The notes under the pieces are model-generated. The model saw only the letters and a program-made list of their open reading frames with translations, had not been told where the DNA came from and did no database searches. Source: Tropicibacter alexandrii (GTDB taxonomy: Bacteria; Pseudomonadota; Alphaproteobacteria; Rhodobacterales; Rhodobacteraceae). From it: a DNA stretch of 64,000 nucleotides. Position numbers and translations under genes: made by a program. The stretch lies in the NCBI RefSeq assembly GCF_003667315.2, contig NZ_RCTZ02000002.1:309011-373010 (forward strand). The letters are read 5' to 3'. The first letter of the stretch is position 1. Each line of letters begins with the position of its first letter. This document shows, one piece after another, positions 7,442-17,100 of the stretch.

Positions 7442-8205
7442 TGACCCAGCCTGACGGGATTTCGCTGGACGGGGTGTGCAAGACCTTCGCGGGGCGGGGC
7501 AGGGTTGTCGAGGCGTTGCGCGACGTGACCCTGTCTTGTCCCAAAGGCACGTTCACCGCGATCATCGGCCCGTCAGGCTGTGGCAAGTCCACCGTGATGC
7601 GCATCGCCTTGGGGCTGGAAAGTCTTGATGCAGGGGCCGTGCGGGTTGCGGGTGAGCCTCCGCTGGAGGCCGCCCGGGACGGCGTCACCGGCGTCGCGTT
7701 CCAGGACGCGGCGCTGTTGCCGTGGCGGTCGGTGCGCCGCAACATCGAGGTGCCGTTGGAGGTGCTGGGCCGCAAACCCGACGCCGCCCATGTGCAGGCG
7801 ATGATCGAGCTTGTGGGCCTCAAGGGATACGAAAACTCCCTGCCCGGCGAGTTGTCCGGTGGGATGCGCCAGCGGGTGGCCATCGCGCGGGCGCTGGTGA
7901 CGCATCCGCAGGTCTTGTTCATGGACGAGCCCTTTGGCGCGCTGGACCAGATCCTGCGCCGCCAGATGAATGTCGAATTGCAGCGCATCTGGGCCGAGAC
8001 CGGATCGACCGCGCTGCTGGTCACGCATGGCATCGACGAGGCGGTGTTCCTTGCCGATCGCGTCGTGGTCATGCATGCCGCGCCGGGGCGGATCGTGGAT
8101 GTGATCGACGTGCCGTTCGACCGTCCGCGCAAGCCGCCGCTTTTTTCCGATCCGGCGTTTCACAAGGTCTGCGATCACGTGGCCGAGGTGCTGCATGGCG
8201 GCTGA
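7441..8205 (+). CDS. ABC importer ATP-binding protein (SsuB/TauB/ThiZ-like)
   Basis: A 254-residue ATPase of the nitrate/sulfonate/taurine importer class. Walker A GPSGCGKST is near residue 43, the Q-loop region reads VAFQDAALLPW, the signature is LSGGMRQR, and Walker B is VLFMDEPFGALD followed by the H-loop LLVTHGIDEA. The start is the ATG that shares one base with the previous stop. The frame is open further upstream but has no homology there. It overlaps the permease gene by 11 bases. It energises uptake of the unknown ligand with the adjacent binding protein and permease. Confidence 0.93.
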   Translation: MTQPDGISLDGVCKTFAGRGRVVEALRDVTLSCPKGTFTAIIGPSGCGKSTVMRIALGLESLDAGAVRVAGEPPLEAARDGVTGVAFQDAALLPWRSVRRNIEVPLEVLGRKPDAAHVQAMIELVGLKGYENSLPGELSGGMRQRVAIARALVTHPQVLFMDEPFGALDQILRRQMNVELQRIWAETGSTALLVTHGIDEAVFLADRVVVMHAAPGRIVDVIDVPFDRPRKPPLFSDPAFHKVCDHVAEVLHGG

Positions 8206-9703
8206 AAGACGCTTTGCCGGGCTGCGCAACACCTTGATCCTGTTGCTCTTGTGGGAAATCATCGGCCAATTGGGGCTGGTCGCGGGTGGGGCCTTGCCGC
8301 CACCCAGCGACATCCTGATCCGCCTCTGGCAGGATCGCGGCGACTACCCCGGCCACATTCTTGCCACGCTGCAAGCCTCGGTGGCGGGGTTCGTGATCGG
8401 CAACGTGGTGGCGGTTGCGGCGGGCGTCCTCTTCGCCTTGTCGCCGCCCATGCTGCGGCTGTTCCGGGGCATCAACATCGCCGCATTCGCCCTGCCGCCC
8501 ATCGCCATCGCGCCGATCCTCGCGCTGACCCTGTCCGGCATGGCGCCCCGCGTCACTCTGGCCGCTTTGGGCGTCTATTTCGTCACCATGACCGCCACCG
8601 TGATCGGCATCGCACAGGCCGACAGTCGCGCCGAGGACGTCGTCCGCGCCTATGGCGGTTCGCGCTGGAAGGTGCTGCGGCTGGTGCAGTTTCGCGGCGC
8701 GGTGCCGTCGATCCTCGCCGGGCTGCGCGTGGCCGCGCCGAACGCCGTTCTGGGTGCCATCCTGGCCGAGTTCGGCGGTGGCGGGCGCTGGGGCCTTGGC
8801 ACTTACCTGTTGGGATCATTGGGGCGGGGCGAGCCGGATCGCCTTTGGGGCATCGGGCTGATCGCGACGCTGATCGCGGGGCTCAGCTATGCCGGCTTCG
8901 CGCTGCTGTCGCGCAGGCTGTTGGGCGCGACCAAGGCGGTGACACTGAACGCCGCCGTGCCCACGGGCAAGGACGATGGCGGCCCGCTTTGGGCGCGCAT
9001 CGGCATGGCGCTGGCGACCGTCGCGCTGCCGTTCGTACTGTGGTGGGCGCTGATCAAGCTCAGCGGCGCGCCGGCGATGATCGCCAAGACGCCGGGCGAT
9101 GTCTTCACCTATCTCTTTCTCGCGCCGTCTGCCGAGACCGCACAGGCCAAGCTGCTGGCCGCCCTGGCGCAAACCCTGCCGATCACCTTCATCGGGATGG
9201 TGGCCGGGCTGGCCTTTGCCTTTGCGCTGGCGATCCTGTCGAAACTGTCGCCCCGCTTCATCTCGGGCTTCATGCCCGTGGCGCTCATCACCCAGACCAT
9301 GCCGCTGGTCGCGCTGACGCCGCTGCTGGTGCTGATCCTCGGGCGCGGCACGTCGCTGACGCTGTGGATCACCATATCCGTCACATTCTTCCCGGCCTTC
9401 GTCACTTTGGCGCAGGGCCTTGCCTTGGTGCCGCGCAGCGCCGAGGACCTGCCGCGCGCCTATGGGGCAAGCCGCTGGACGGAATTGCGCATGGTCACGA
9501 TCCCGGCCTCTCTGCCCTATCTTTTCGCGGCAACGCGCCTGACGGTGCCGCGCGCGCTGCTGGGCGTGATGATCGCCGAATGGCTGGCCACGGGGCGCGG
9601 CCTCGGCAACCTGCTGAACCAATCGCGCGGCTATCTCGACTACGGCATGATCTGGTCCGTCGCCGCCGTCTCGGTGATCCTGTCCGTGGTGTTCTACCAG
9701 TAG
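8195..9703 (+). CDS. Double-length ABC importer permease, probably cut short by an amber codon
   Basis: A 502-residue membrane protein made of two BPD-type permease domains in one chain (about residues 1-255 and 256-502). Each has its own EAA loop that contacts the ATPase: EDVVRAYGGSRWKVLRLV near residue 148 and EDLPRAYGASRWTELRMV near 418. Most relatives form dimers of single-domain permeases, so this is a fused form. The reading frame stops at TAG (9701-9703) inside the last transmembrane helix (VSVILSVVFYQ). The same frame continues for 18 plausible permease-tail codons to a second TAG at 9758. One T-to-A change (TTG to TAG), a sequencing error or readthrough would each explain this. Confidence 0.9.
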   Translation: MAAERRFAGLRNTLILLLLWEIIGQLGLVAGGALPPPSDILIRLWQDRGDYPGHILATLQASVAGFVIGNVVAVAAGVLFALSPPMLRLFRGINIAAFALPPIAIAPILALTLSGMAPRVTLAALGVYFVTMTATVIGIAQADSRAEDVVRAYGGSRWKVLRLVQFRGAVPSILAGLRVAAPNAVLGAILAEFGGGGRWGLGTYLLGSLGRGEPDRLWGIGLIATLIAGLSYAGFALLSRRLLGATKAVTLNAAVPTGKDDGGPLWARIGMALATVALPFVLWWALIKLSGAPAMIAKTPGDVFTYLFLAPSAETAQAKLLAALAQTLPITFIGMVAGLAFAFALAILSKLSPRFISGFMPVALITQTMPLVALTPLLVLILGRGTSLTLWITISVTFFPAFVTLAQGLALVPRSAEDLPRAYGASRWTELRMVTIPASLPYLFAATRLTVPRALLGVMIAEWLATGRGLGNLLNQSRGYLDYGMIWSVAAVSVILSVVFYQ

Positions 9704-9760
9704 GTCGTGATGGTCGAACGCCGCGTTCTGGGGCGACTTGGCATGGCGACATCGGAATAG
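9704..9760 (+). other. In-frame continuation of the permease after the amber codon
   Basis: These codons read VVMVERRVLGRLGMATSE and then stop. A hydrophobic end followed by ERR and a basic tail is what closes the last helix of SsuC/ThiX-type permeases, so the segment looks like the original C-terminus. Confidence 0.5.
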
Positions 9761-9864
9761 GCTCCGATCCAGCGCAGGCGACATGGTCAACGGTTTTGAC
9801 TATTCCTGCTTTCCAACCGATGGTCGGGCAGCCCGGCAATGGCGGAAAGACGTGACGGACCCGT

Positions 9865-10845
9865 ATGGAAAACCAGCTGAAGGAAATCTGCGAACGCGTA
9901 TTCGGGCGTCTGCCGGACGAAGTCCTGCATCCCGGCGGCGCGTCGCGGCGGACCGTGCTGGTGCGGATCGGCTCGGCCCGGTATGCGATTGCCCGGCGGT
10001 CCAGCCCGAGCCGCGCCGCGCTAGAGGCGAGCGCCCTGCGGCACCTGTCCGGCACCGGCCGCACGCCCGCGCTGGTGCATTGCGAAGGCCGGTACGTGAT
10101 CCAGACGGCCGTGGCCGGAGAGCGGCTCAGCACGGTGCTGGACCGTGTCGACCGGGACGAGGCTGCTTCGTGGATCACCCGGGCGGCACGCTCGCTTGCG
10201 CATCTTCAGCAGGTCGCCGCGCAGTCCCCGCTGATGGCGCACCTGCCGGTCATCGGCGCGCGCGACGGCTGGGCCGCCGATTTGGCTGCCGCTCCGCTGC
10301 GCCTAGCCGAGCGGCTGGATCTGCCCGCTCCGCGCTACGACAGGGACGCGGCCGAACGCATGCTGACGGTCCCCACCGTCCAACCCGTCAAGTGGGATGC
10401 TCGGCCCGGAAACGCCTTGTGCACGCCGCAAGGCCAGGTCGTGTGGATCGACTGGGAACATTGCGGATTGCGCCGCGCGACGGATGATCTGGCATGGCTT
10501 CTGGCGGATGAGTGGTGCCCCCAGCACCTCGATCTGGAAGCCACGCTGGTCGGCCAGTTCACGGGCGGAACGCCAGAGCATTTCGGGACCATGGCCCTGC
10601 TGCATGCCGTCATCCGCGTGGACCTGATCGTGTCGCATTTGGGGGCGGGGCCGTGGTGGGACCGACGGCACTGTCTCGACCTCGACAAGGTCGGTGTCAC
10701 GCCCCGGGAACTCAGTTTGCAATTGATGAAAATCAGCCGCTGGAGCGCAACCTTGGATTGGGCGAACGGCCTGTTCGAACTGGCCGATGGCATCCACCGA
10801 AAAAAGCTTGGCAATACAGCGGTTTGGGGTGTTGGCCCGAATTAG
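9865..10845 (+). CDS. Aminoglycoside phosphotransferase (APH)-like kinase family protein
   Basis: A 326-residue protein with the C-terminal kinase-like pattern of the APH/choline-kinase fold: a Brenner-type motif VKWDARPGNAL (about residues 174-184, where the usual His-x-Asp is Trp-Asp preceded by Lys, and the catalytic Asp and Asn remain) and a metal-binding VVWIDWEHCG (about 192-201). The N-lobe is present (RTVLVRIGSARYAIARRSSPS) although the usual lysine pattern is weak. No resistance role is implied; members phosphorylate many small molecules. It stands alone between the ABC operon and the RTX gene. Confidence 0.7.
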   Translation: MENQLKEICERVFGRLPDEVLHPGGASRRTVLVRIGSARYAIARRSSPSRAALEASALRHLSGTGRTPALVHCEGRYVIQTAVAGERLSTVLDRVDRDEAASWITRAARSLAHLQQVAAQSPLMAHLPVIGARDGWAADLAAAPLRLAERLDLPAPRYDRDAAERMLTVPTVQPVKWDARPGNALCTPQGQVVWIDWEHCGLRRATDDLAWLLADEWCPQHLDLEATLVGQFTGGTPEHFGTMALLHAVIRVDLIVSHLGAGPWWDRRHCLDLDKVGVTPRELSLQLMKISRWSATLDWANGLFELADGIHRKKLGNTAVWGVGPN

Positions 10846-10922
10846 TCACCCTAAACGCGAATATTAACCATAACTTCAGGTTGATTGTGCGTTTGCAGCG
10901 GAAAAAGTTTCGCGCCTTGGCC

Positions 10923-10938
10923 TGTGACTTAGGTCACT
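10923..10938. promoter_or_regulatory. CRP/FNR-family-like binding site
   Basis: TGTGA, six bases, TCACT: nine of ten bases of the CRP consensus, inside a perfect GTGAC-N4-GTCAC dyad. It lies about 37-42 bp before the likely transcription start given by TATAGT, a class-II activator position. Which regulator binds is unknown. Confidence 0.5.
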
Positions 10939-11063
10939 GATTCCAAAATACTTATATAGTTAAAAGCATTTATCGACCGCGCAACCGCATCTTGCCGGTC
11001 TTAGGAAACCGTTGACTTAACCTAACGGCACCTTCTCCAATGTTGCGGATTTGAACCGTTTTT

Positions 11064-11077
11064 CGGGTTTCGACCCG
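11064..11077 (+). other. Stable UUCG-loop hairpin in the RTX leader
   Basis: CGGGT, TTCG, ACCCG forms a 5-bp stem with a UUCG tetraloop about 70 nt before the start codon. No U-tract follows, so an mRNA stability or translation role is more likely than termination. Confidence 0.35.
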
Positions 11078-11146
11078 GCCAGAGAATCGCAGCGCAAATT
11101 GTTATCAAGGTGCGTTCCGGTTGTTAAAAATTGAAAGGAATTCGCC

Positions 11147-14100
11147 ATGTCTCGTTCCAAGAAGAATCAGGCCAAGGGCACCAAGGGCGATGACCTGTTG
11201 ACCGGCACCTCGGGCCGCGACGACATCAAGGGCCGGGATGGCAATGACACGGTGATGGGCCTCGACGGGTCCGACAAGCTGTACGGACAGAACGGCAACG
11301 ATCTGATCGACGGCGGGTCGGGCGATGACAAGATCGATGGCGGGTCCGGCAGCGACACGCTCGAAGGCGGCGCAGGCGATGACGTGATCAAGGGCGGCAA
11401 GGGCAACGACTTGATCACGGATGCGGGCGGCGATGACAAGGTCGATGCCGGTACGGGCGACGACACCATCCAGCTGGCCGATGGCGACAACGACGTGAAG
11501 GCCAAGGACGGTGACGACCTCGTCGAGACCGGCGCAGGGGATGACAGCATCGATGCGGGGGATGGCGACGACATGGTCACCTCCGGCGCGGGGGATGACG
11601 TGGTCAAGGCGGGGGCCGGTGCGGATACCGTCCTTGCCGGGGCAGGGCGAGACATCCTGATCGGCGACGGGTCCGGTGGTGGGTCTGGCAGCGGACATGG
11701 CTCGCACGATGCGGGTTCGGGCTTTGACGACTATCTCGACGGCGGCGCCGGGGACGACTGGATCGTCGGCGGGGCCGGGGCCGACACGGTGCTGGGCGGC
11801 GCGGGCGATGACGTGTTGTTCGGCGACGAGGGCGGCAATGGCCGCAACTGGTACCGCGCCGGCTCGACCGAGGACTTCATGAACGGCAGCGGCTCCGGCC
11901 ATGGCCGTGGGTCCGGTTCCGGGCATGGCTCGGGGTCCGGTGGCGGCTTCGATGACTATCTCGACGGCGGGTCGGGCAACGACTTCGTGTTCGCCGGTGG
12001 CGGCAACGATACCGTGGTCCATGGCGGCACCGAGAATATCGGCGCGACGGACAGCTATGACGGCGGCGATGGCATCGATACCCTCGATCTGTATCTGACG
12101 CAGGACCAGTACGAGGCGGCCGCCTCGGAAATCGCGGCATTTCAGGCCTTCGTGGCGGCCAATACCGACCCCGTGACCGGCGAGGCCAACGATGCGTCGT
12201 TCACCTTTGCCAGCCTCGGGCTGACGGTGCAGGCGTTCGAACAGGTCGCGTTTCACACCGCGAACGACGATGCGGTCAGCGTCTCCGAAGACGCGTCGGC
12301 CACCGTGTTCGCCAGCATTCTGGACAATGATTTCGGCACCTCCGATGTGGTCGATGTGCGTCTTGTGCCGGGCAGTTCTCCGGCGCTTGGCGTGCTGTCC
12401 TTCAACGATCCGGCGACCGGGCAGTTCAGCTACGATCCCGATGGCGCCTTCGAGCACCTCGCCGTGGGCGAAACCGCCGAGGTCAGCTTCGAGTACGAGA
12501 TCGAATTCGCGAATGGTCGCACCGACACGGCAACCGTGACGATCACCATCACCGGCGAAAACGACGCCCCGACGATCAGCGTCACCGGCGCGCAGATGAT
12601 CGACGAAGCGGTGGATGCCTCGTCGCAGGCCCTGTCCGACAGCGGCACCGTCAGCTTCGACGATATCGACGCAAGCGACGTGATCGACATCACCTATGCC
12701 TCGAACGGCGACATGACGTGGTCGGGGGGCGTGCTGGATTCAGGCATCGCGGCGGCGCTGGAGGCGGGCTTTGCCACCGGGGCGACGGATGCCGATGCCC
12801 CCGGCAGCACGCCTTGGACATTCGCGGCCACGGTCGATCTGGATTTCCTGTCCGCAGGCGACACGCTGAGCTGGTCCTACACGGTGACGGCGGATGACGG
12901 CAATGGCGGCACCGCGAGCGAAGTGGTCAGCTTCACCATCACCGGCACCAATGACGCGCCGACTCTTGCGGCGGGCGTCTTGGCGGCGGAGGAAGACGGT
13001 GCGGCGGTCGTGCTGGACCTCTCGGCGCTGGGCGACGATCTGGACAGCGACGACGACGGTGCCTCGCTGACCTACACGGTGACCGGCGCGCCGGGCGAGG
13101 GGGCGGCGTCGATCAGCGGCACCGATCTCAGCTTTGACCCGGGCGGCGATTTCCAAGACCTCGCCGTGGGCGAAACGCGCCAAGTGACCATCGAGGTCAC
13201 CGCAACCGACGCGCATGGCGCGACGGCGGTGAACGATGTCACGGTGACGATCACCGGCACCAATGACGCACCGACCCTTGAGGCTGGCGTCTTGGCGGCG
13301 GAGGAGGACGGAGCGGCGGTCGTGCTGGACCTCTCGGCGCTGGGCGACGACGCGGACAGCGACGACGATGGTTCCTCGCTGACCTACACGGTGACCGGCG
13401 CGCCGGGCGAGGGCTCGGCGTCGATCACCGGCACCGATCTCAGCTTTGACCCGGGCAGCGATTTCCAAGACCTCGCTGTCGGCGAGACCCGCCAAGTGAC
13501 CATCGAGGTCACCGCGACCGACGCACATGGCGCAACGGCGGTGAACGAGGTGGTGGTGACCGTGACCGGCACCAATGACGCGCCCGTGGCGCAGCCCCTG
13601 ACCGGTGCCGTGATGGAGGATGACGCGCCGGTTCAGGTCGCCGGTGCCATCGAGGCCGATACCTACGCACCGAATGCCGGGCGGTTCTACGTCTTCGACT
13701 TCGACACGGGTCAGGCGATCACCGTTGCAAGGGATGGTGGGACGAACAACACCTACCAACAGATTGCCGATCAATACCTGTCGAACGGCAATGGCATCGT
13801 GGTGCAGCTGAACCCGAACAATTTGGGTTGGGGCGCGGCCGGGATGCTGTTCGACGACGGCACCCAAAGCCCCATCCCCGCCACGGACTGGATTGTGACC
13901 GACACATCCGGGGGAACGGTCAGCTATCCAGCCGCCGCCCCCGAAGTGCTGGCCTTTGGCGATGACAACACCGCGGTCGATGCAATCGCCTTGGCATTGA
14001 ACGGGATCACGTTGTCCGACGGGCGCACGGTCGATCTGAATGTCTCTGTCGCGGGGATCGATTACGAGGTCTTCACCACGGATGACCTCTTGATCGATGC

Positions 14101-17100
14101 GGTCCGGTTCAACGCCGACATCAGCAACCCTTCCGCCTCGCAGGTGACGGTTGCTGCCGCCTATACCGATGTGGATGCGAGCGATACGCATACGTTCAGC
14201 ATCGACACGACTGGAACGATGGGGGCCGTATCCGACAATGGCGACGGCACGTTCACCTACGATTCCAATGGCGCATTCGAGCACCTCGCGGAGGGCGAGA
14301 CCACGACCGACACGTTCACCTACACGGTGGATGACGGCAATGGCGGCACCGATACGCAGACGGTGACGATCACCATCACCGGCACCAATGATGCACCGGC
14401 GCTGGGCGCGGGCGTCTTGGCAGCGGATGAGGACGGCGCGGCAGTCGTGCTGGACCTCTCGGCGCTGGGCGACGATGTGGACAGCGATGACGACGGTGCC
14501 TCGCTGACCTACACGGTGACCGGCGCGCCGGGCGAAGGGTCGGCGTCGATCACCGGCACCGATCTCAGCTTTGACCCCGCAGCGGATTTCCAAGACCTCG
14601 CCGTGGGCGAAACGCGCCAAGTGACCATCGAGGTCACCGCGACCGACGCACATGGCGCGACGGCGGTGAACGATGTCACGGTGACCGTGACCGGCACCAA
14701 TGACGCACCGACGCTTTCGGCGGGAGTACTTGCGGTAGAGGAGGACGGTGCGGCTGTGCTGCTGGACCTGTCGGCGCTGGGCGACGATGTGGACAGCGAC
14801 GACGACGGCGCTTCGCTGACCTACACGGTGACCGGCGCGCCGGGCGAAGGGGCGGCGTCGATCACCGGCACCGATCTCAGCTTTGACCCTGGTAGCGATT
14901 TCCAGGACCTCGCAGTGGGCGAAACGCGCCAAGTGACCATCGAGGTCACGGCAACAGATGCGCATGGCGCGACGGCGGTGAACGATGTCACCGTCACCGT
15001 GACCGGCACCAACGATGCGCCGGTGGCGCAGGCCGTTGCGGAAACCGTCGGCGAAGATGGCCCTGCGGTCACTGTCGCGGCGAATTATACTGACGTGGAT
15101 ACCAGCGACACCCATACGGTCTCGATCGATACGACCGGTACCGTGGGTCTGGTGACCGACAACGGCGACGGCACCTTCAGCTACGATCCGAATGGCGCGT
15201 TCGAAGCACTTGGCTGTGACGAGACCGCCACCGACACCTTCACCTACACGGTCGATGACGGCAATGGCGGCTCGGCCACCCAAGTCGTCACGATCACCAT
15301 CACCGGCACCAATGACGCGCCTGTCGTCTCCGGTGCGGTGACCACCGCCCTGACCGAAGATGACGCGGTGGCGACCCTCGACCTTCTGGCCAATGCCTCG
15401 GATGTCGAGGGCGACGCGCTGGCCGTGATCGACGCCACGGCCGTGTCCTCGGACGGGCGTGTCGTCACGACCACCGTCGACGCCGCCACGGGCGAGATGA
15501 GCTTCGATCCGGCGCAGTTCAATGACCTTGCCGCGGGCGAAGCCGCCACGGTCACCGTCGATTACGGCGTGGTCGAGACCGACCGGGGCTATGCCGACAG
15601 CGCGGGCGCAGAGGTGCTGGACAACGCGGGCACGTTCTTCATCGCCGATGACGACAGTGGCGAGTTGATCCGGGTCAAGCGCAGCCCGAGCGTCGTGACT
15701 CACGAACAGGCGCTGGCCGTGGCGGGTGTGACCAACGGCTCGGTTGTTCTGGTCGATGGCAACAGCACGGGGCTTGGTCTCAGCGTGCGGGTGATCGACG
15801 ATGGCGTCGTGACGAATCCGGGCGTGGATGTGGTCGATCTCGGCGATTATGCCGGTCCGGTGACCGTGGATTCCGCCGAAGTCCCGTCGCGCTACATTAC
15901 GGTGAACGGTGACATGGATGCCGAGACGATCACCGTGACCATCCCGCGTGCGGATGCCGATTGCGGTGATACGGTGCAGACCTTCACCTTCACCGACGTG
16001 TCGCAGGGCAATGGAATTTCCTACACGACACCGCAGATCGGCGGTCTGGCACTGGCCGTGACCGGGCTCCCCGTGGCAGCGACGGCGGCGATCACCATCA
16101 CCGGCGTCAACGACGCACCGACGCTGGGCGCGGGCGTCTTGGCAGCGGAGGAGGACGGCGCGGCGGTCGTGCTGGACCTCTCGGCACTGGGCGACGATGT
16201 GGACAGCGACGACAATGGTTCCTCGCTGACCTACACGGTGACCGGCCAGCCGGGCGAAGGGTCGGCGACGATCACCGGAACGGATCTCAGCTTTGATCCG
16301 GGCGGCGATTTCCAAGACCTCGCCGTGGGCGAAACGCGCCAAGTGACCATCGAGGTCACCGCGACGGATGCGCATGGCGCGACGGCGGTGAACGACGTCA
16401 CGGTGACCGTGACCGGCACCAATGACGCTCCCACGCTTTCGGCGGGCGTCTTGGCAGCGGAGGAGGACGGCGCGGCGGTCGTGCTCGACCTCTCGGCGCT
16501 GGGCGACGATGTGGACAGCGACGACGACGGTGCCTCGCTGACCTACACGGTGACCGGCGCGCCGGGCGAAGGGTCGGCGACGATCACCGGCACCGATCTC
16601 AGCTTTGATCCTGGTAGCGATTTCCAAGACCTCGCCGTGGGCGAAACGCGCCAAGTGACCATCGAGGTCACCGCGACCGACGCGCATGGCGCGACGGCGG
16701 TGAACGATGTGACCGTCACCGTGACCGGCACCAACGATGCCCCCGAGGTCACGGCGATCGATGCGGGCGCGGTGACCGAAAGCGATCCGGCCGTCACCAT
16801 CGACCTGCTCGCAGGGCAAACGGATGTCGACAACGGCGCGGTGCTGGAGGCGATCAACATCACCGTCACCGACGATCTGGGCAATGCGGTCGCGTATACC
16901 GACAATGGCGATGGCACGATCTCGATCGATCCCGACCAATACGATGCGCTGAACACGGGCGAGCAGCGGACGCTGACCGTCGATTACGATGTCAGCGACG
17001 GCATCGCTGCAACGTCGAACACCGCCACGCTGGTCGTCGACGGCGAGGCGGACAACTTTGCGCCCACGGCCAACGATGACACCTTGGGCGGCAGCGGTGG

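Larger units (their letters stand above)
10846..11146 (+). promoter_or_regulatory. 301-bp AT-rich leader region before the RTX gene
   Basis: Noticeably richer in A+T than its surroundings. It holds a CRP-like dyad (10923-10938), a TATAGT hexamer (10955-10960) that could be a -10 element, a second imperfect dyad (CCGTT, 10 bases, AACGG, around 11010-11030) and a TTCG-loop hairpin (11064-11077). GAAAGGA precedes the RTX start codon. If the TATAGT is used, the mRNA leader is about 180 nt. Confidence 0.5.

Noticed and set aside
9865..10845. The APH-like gene considered as an antibiotic resistance gene
   Set aside because: The Brenner motif lacks the usual His, the protein resembles the wider kinase family, and there is no mobile-element context.
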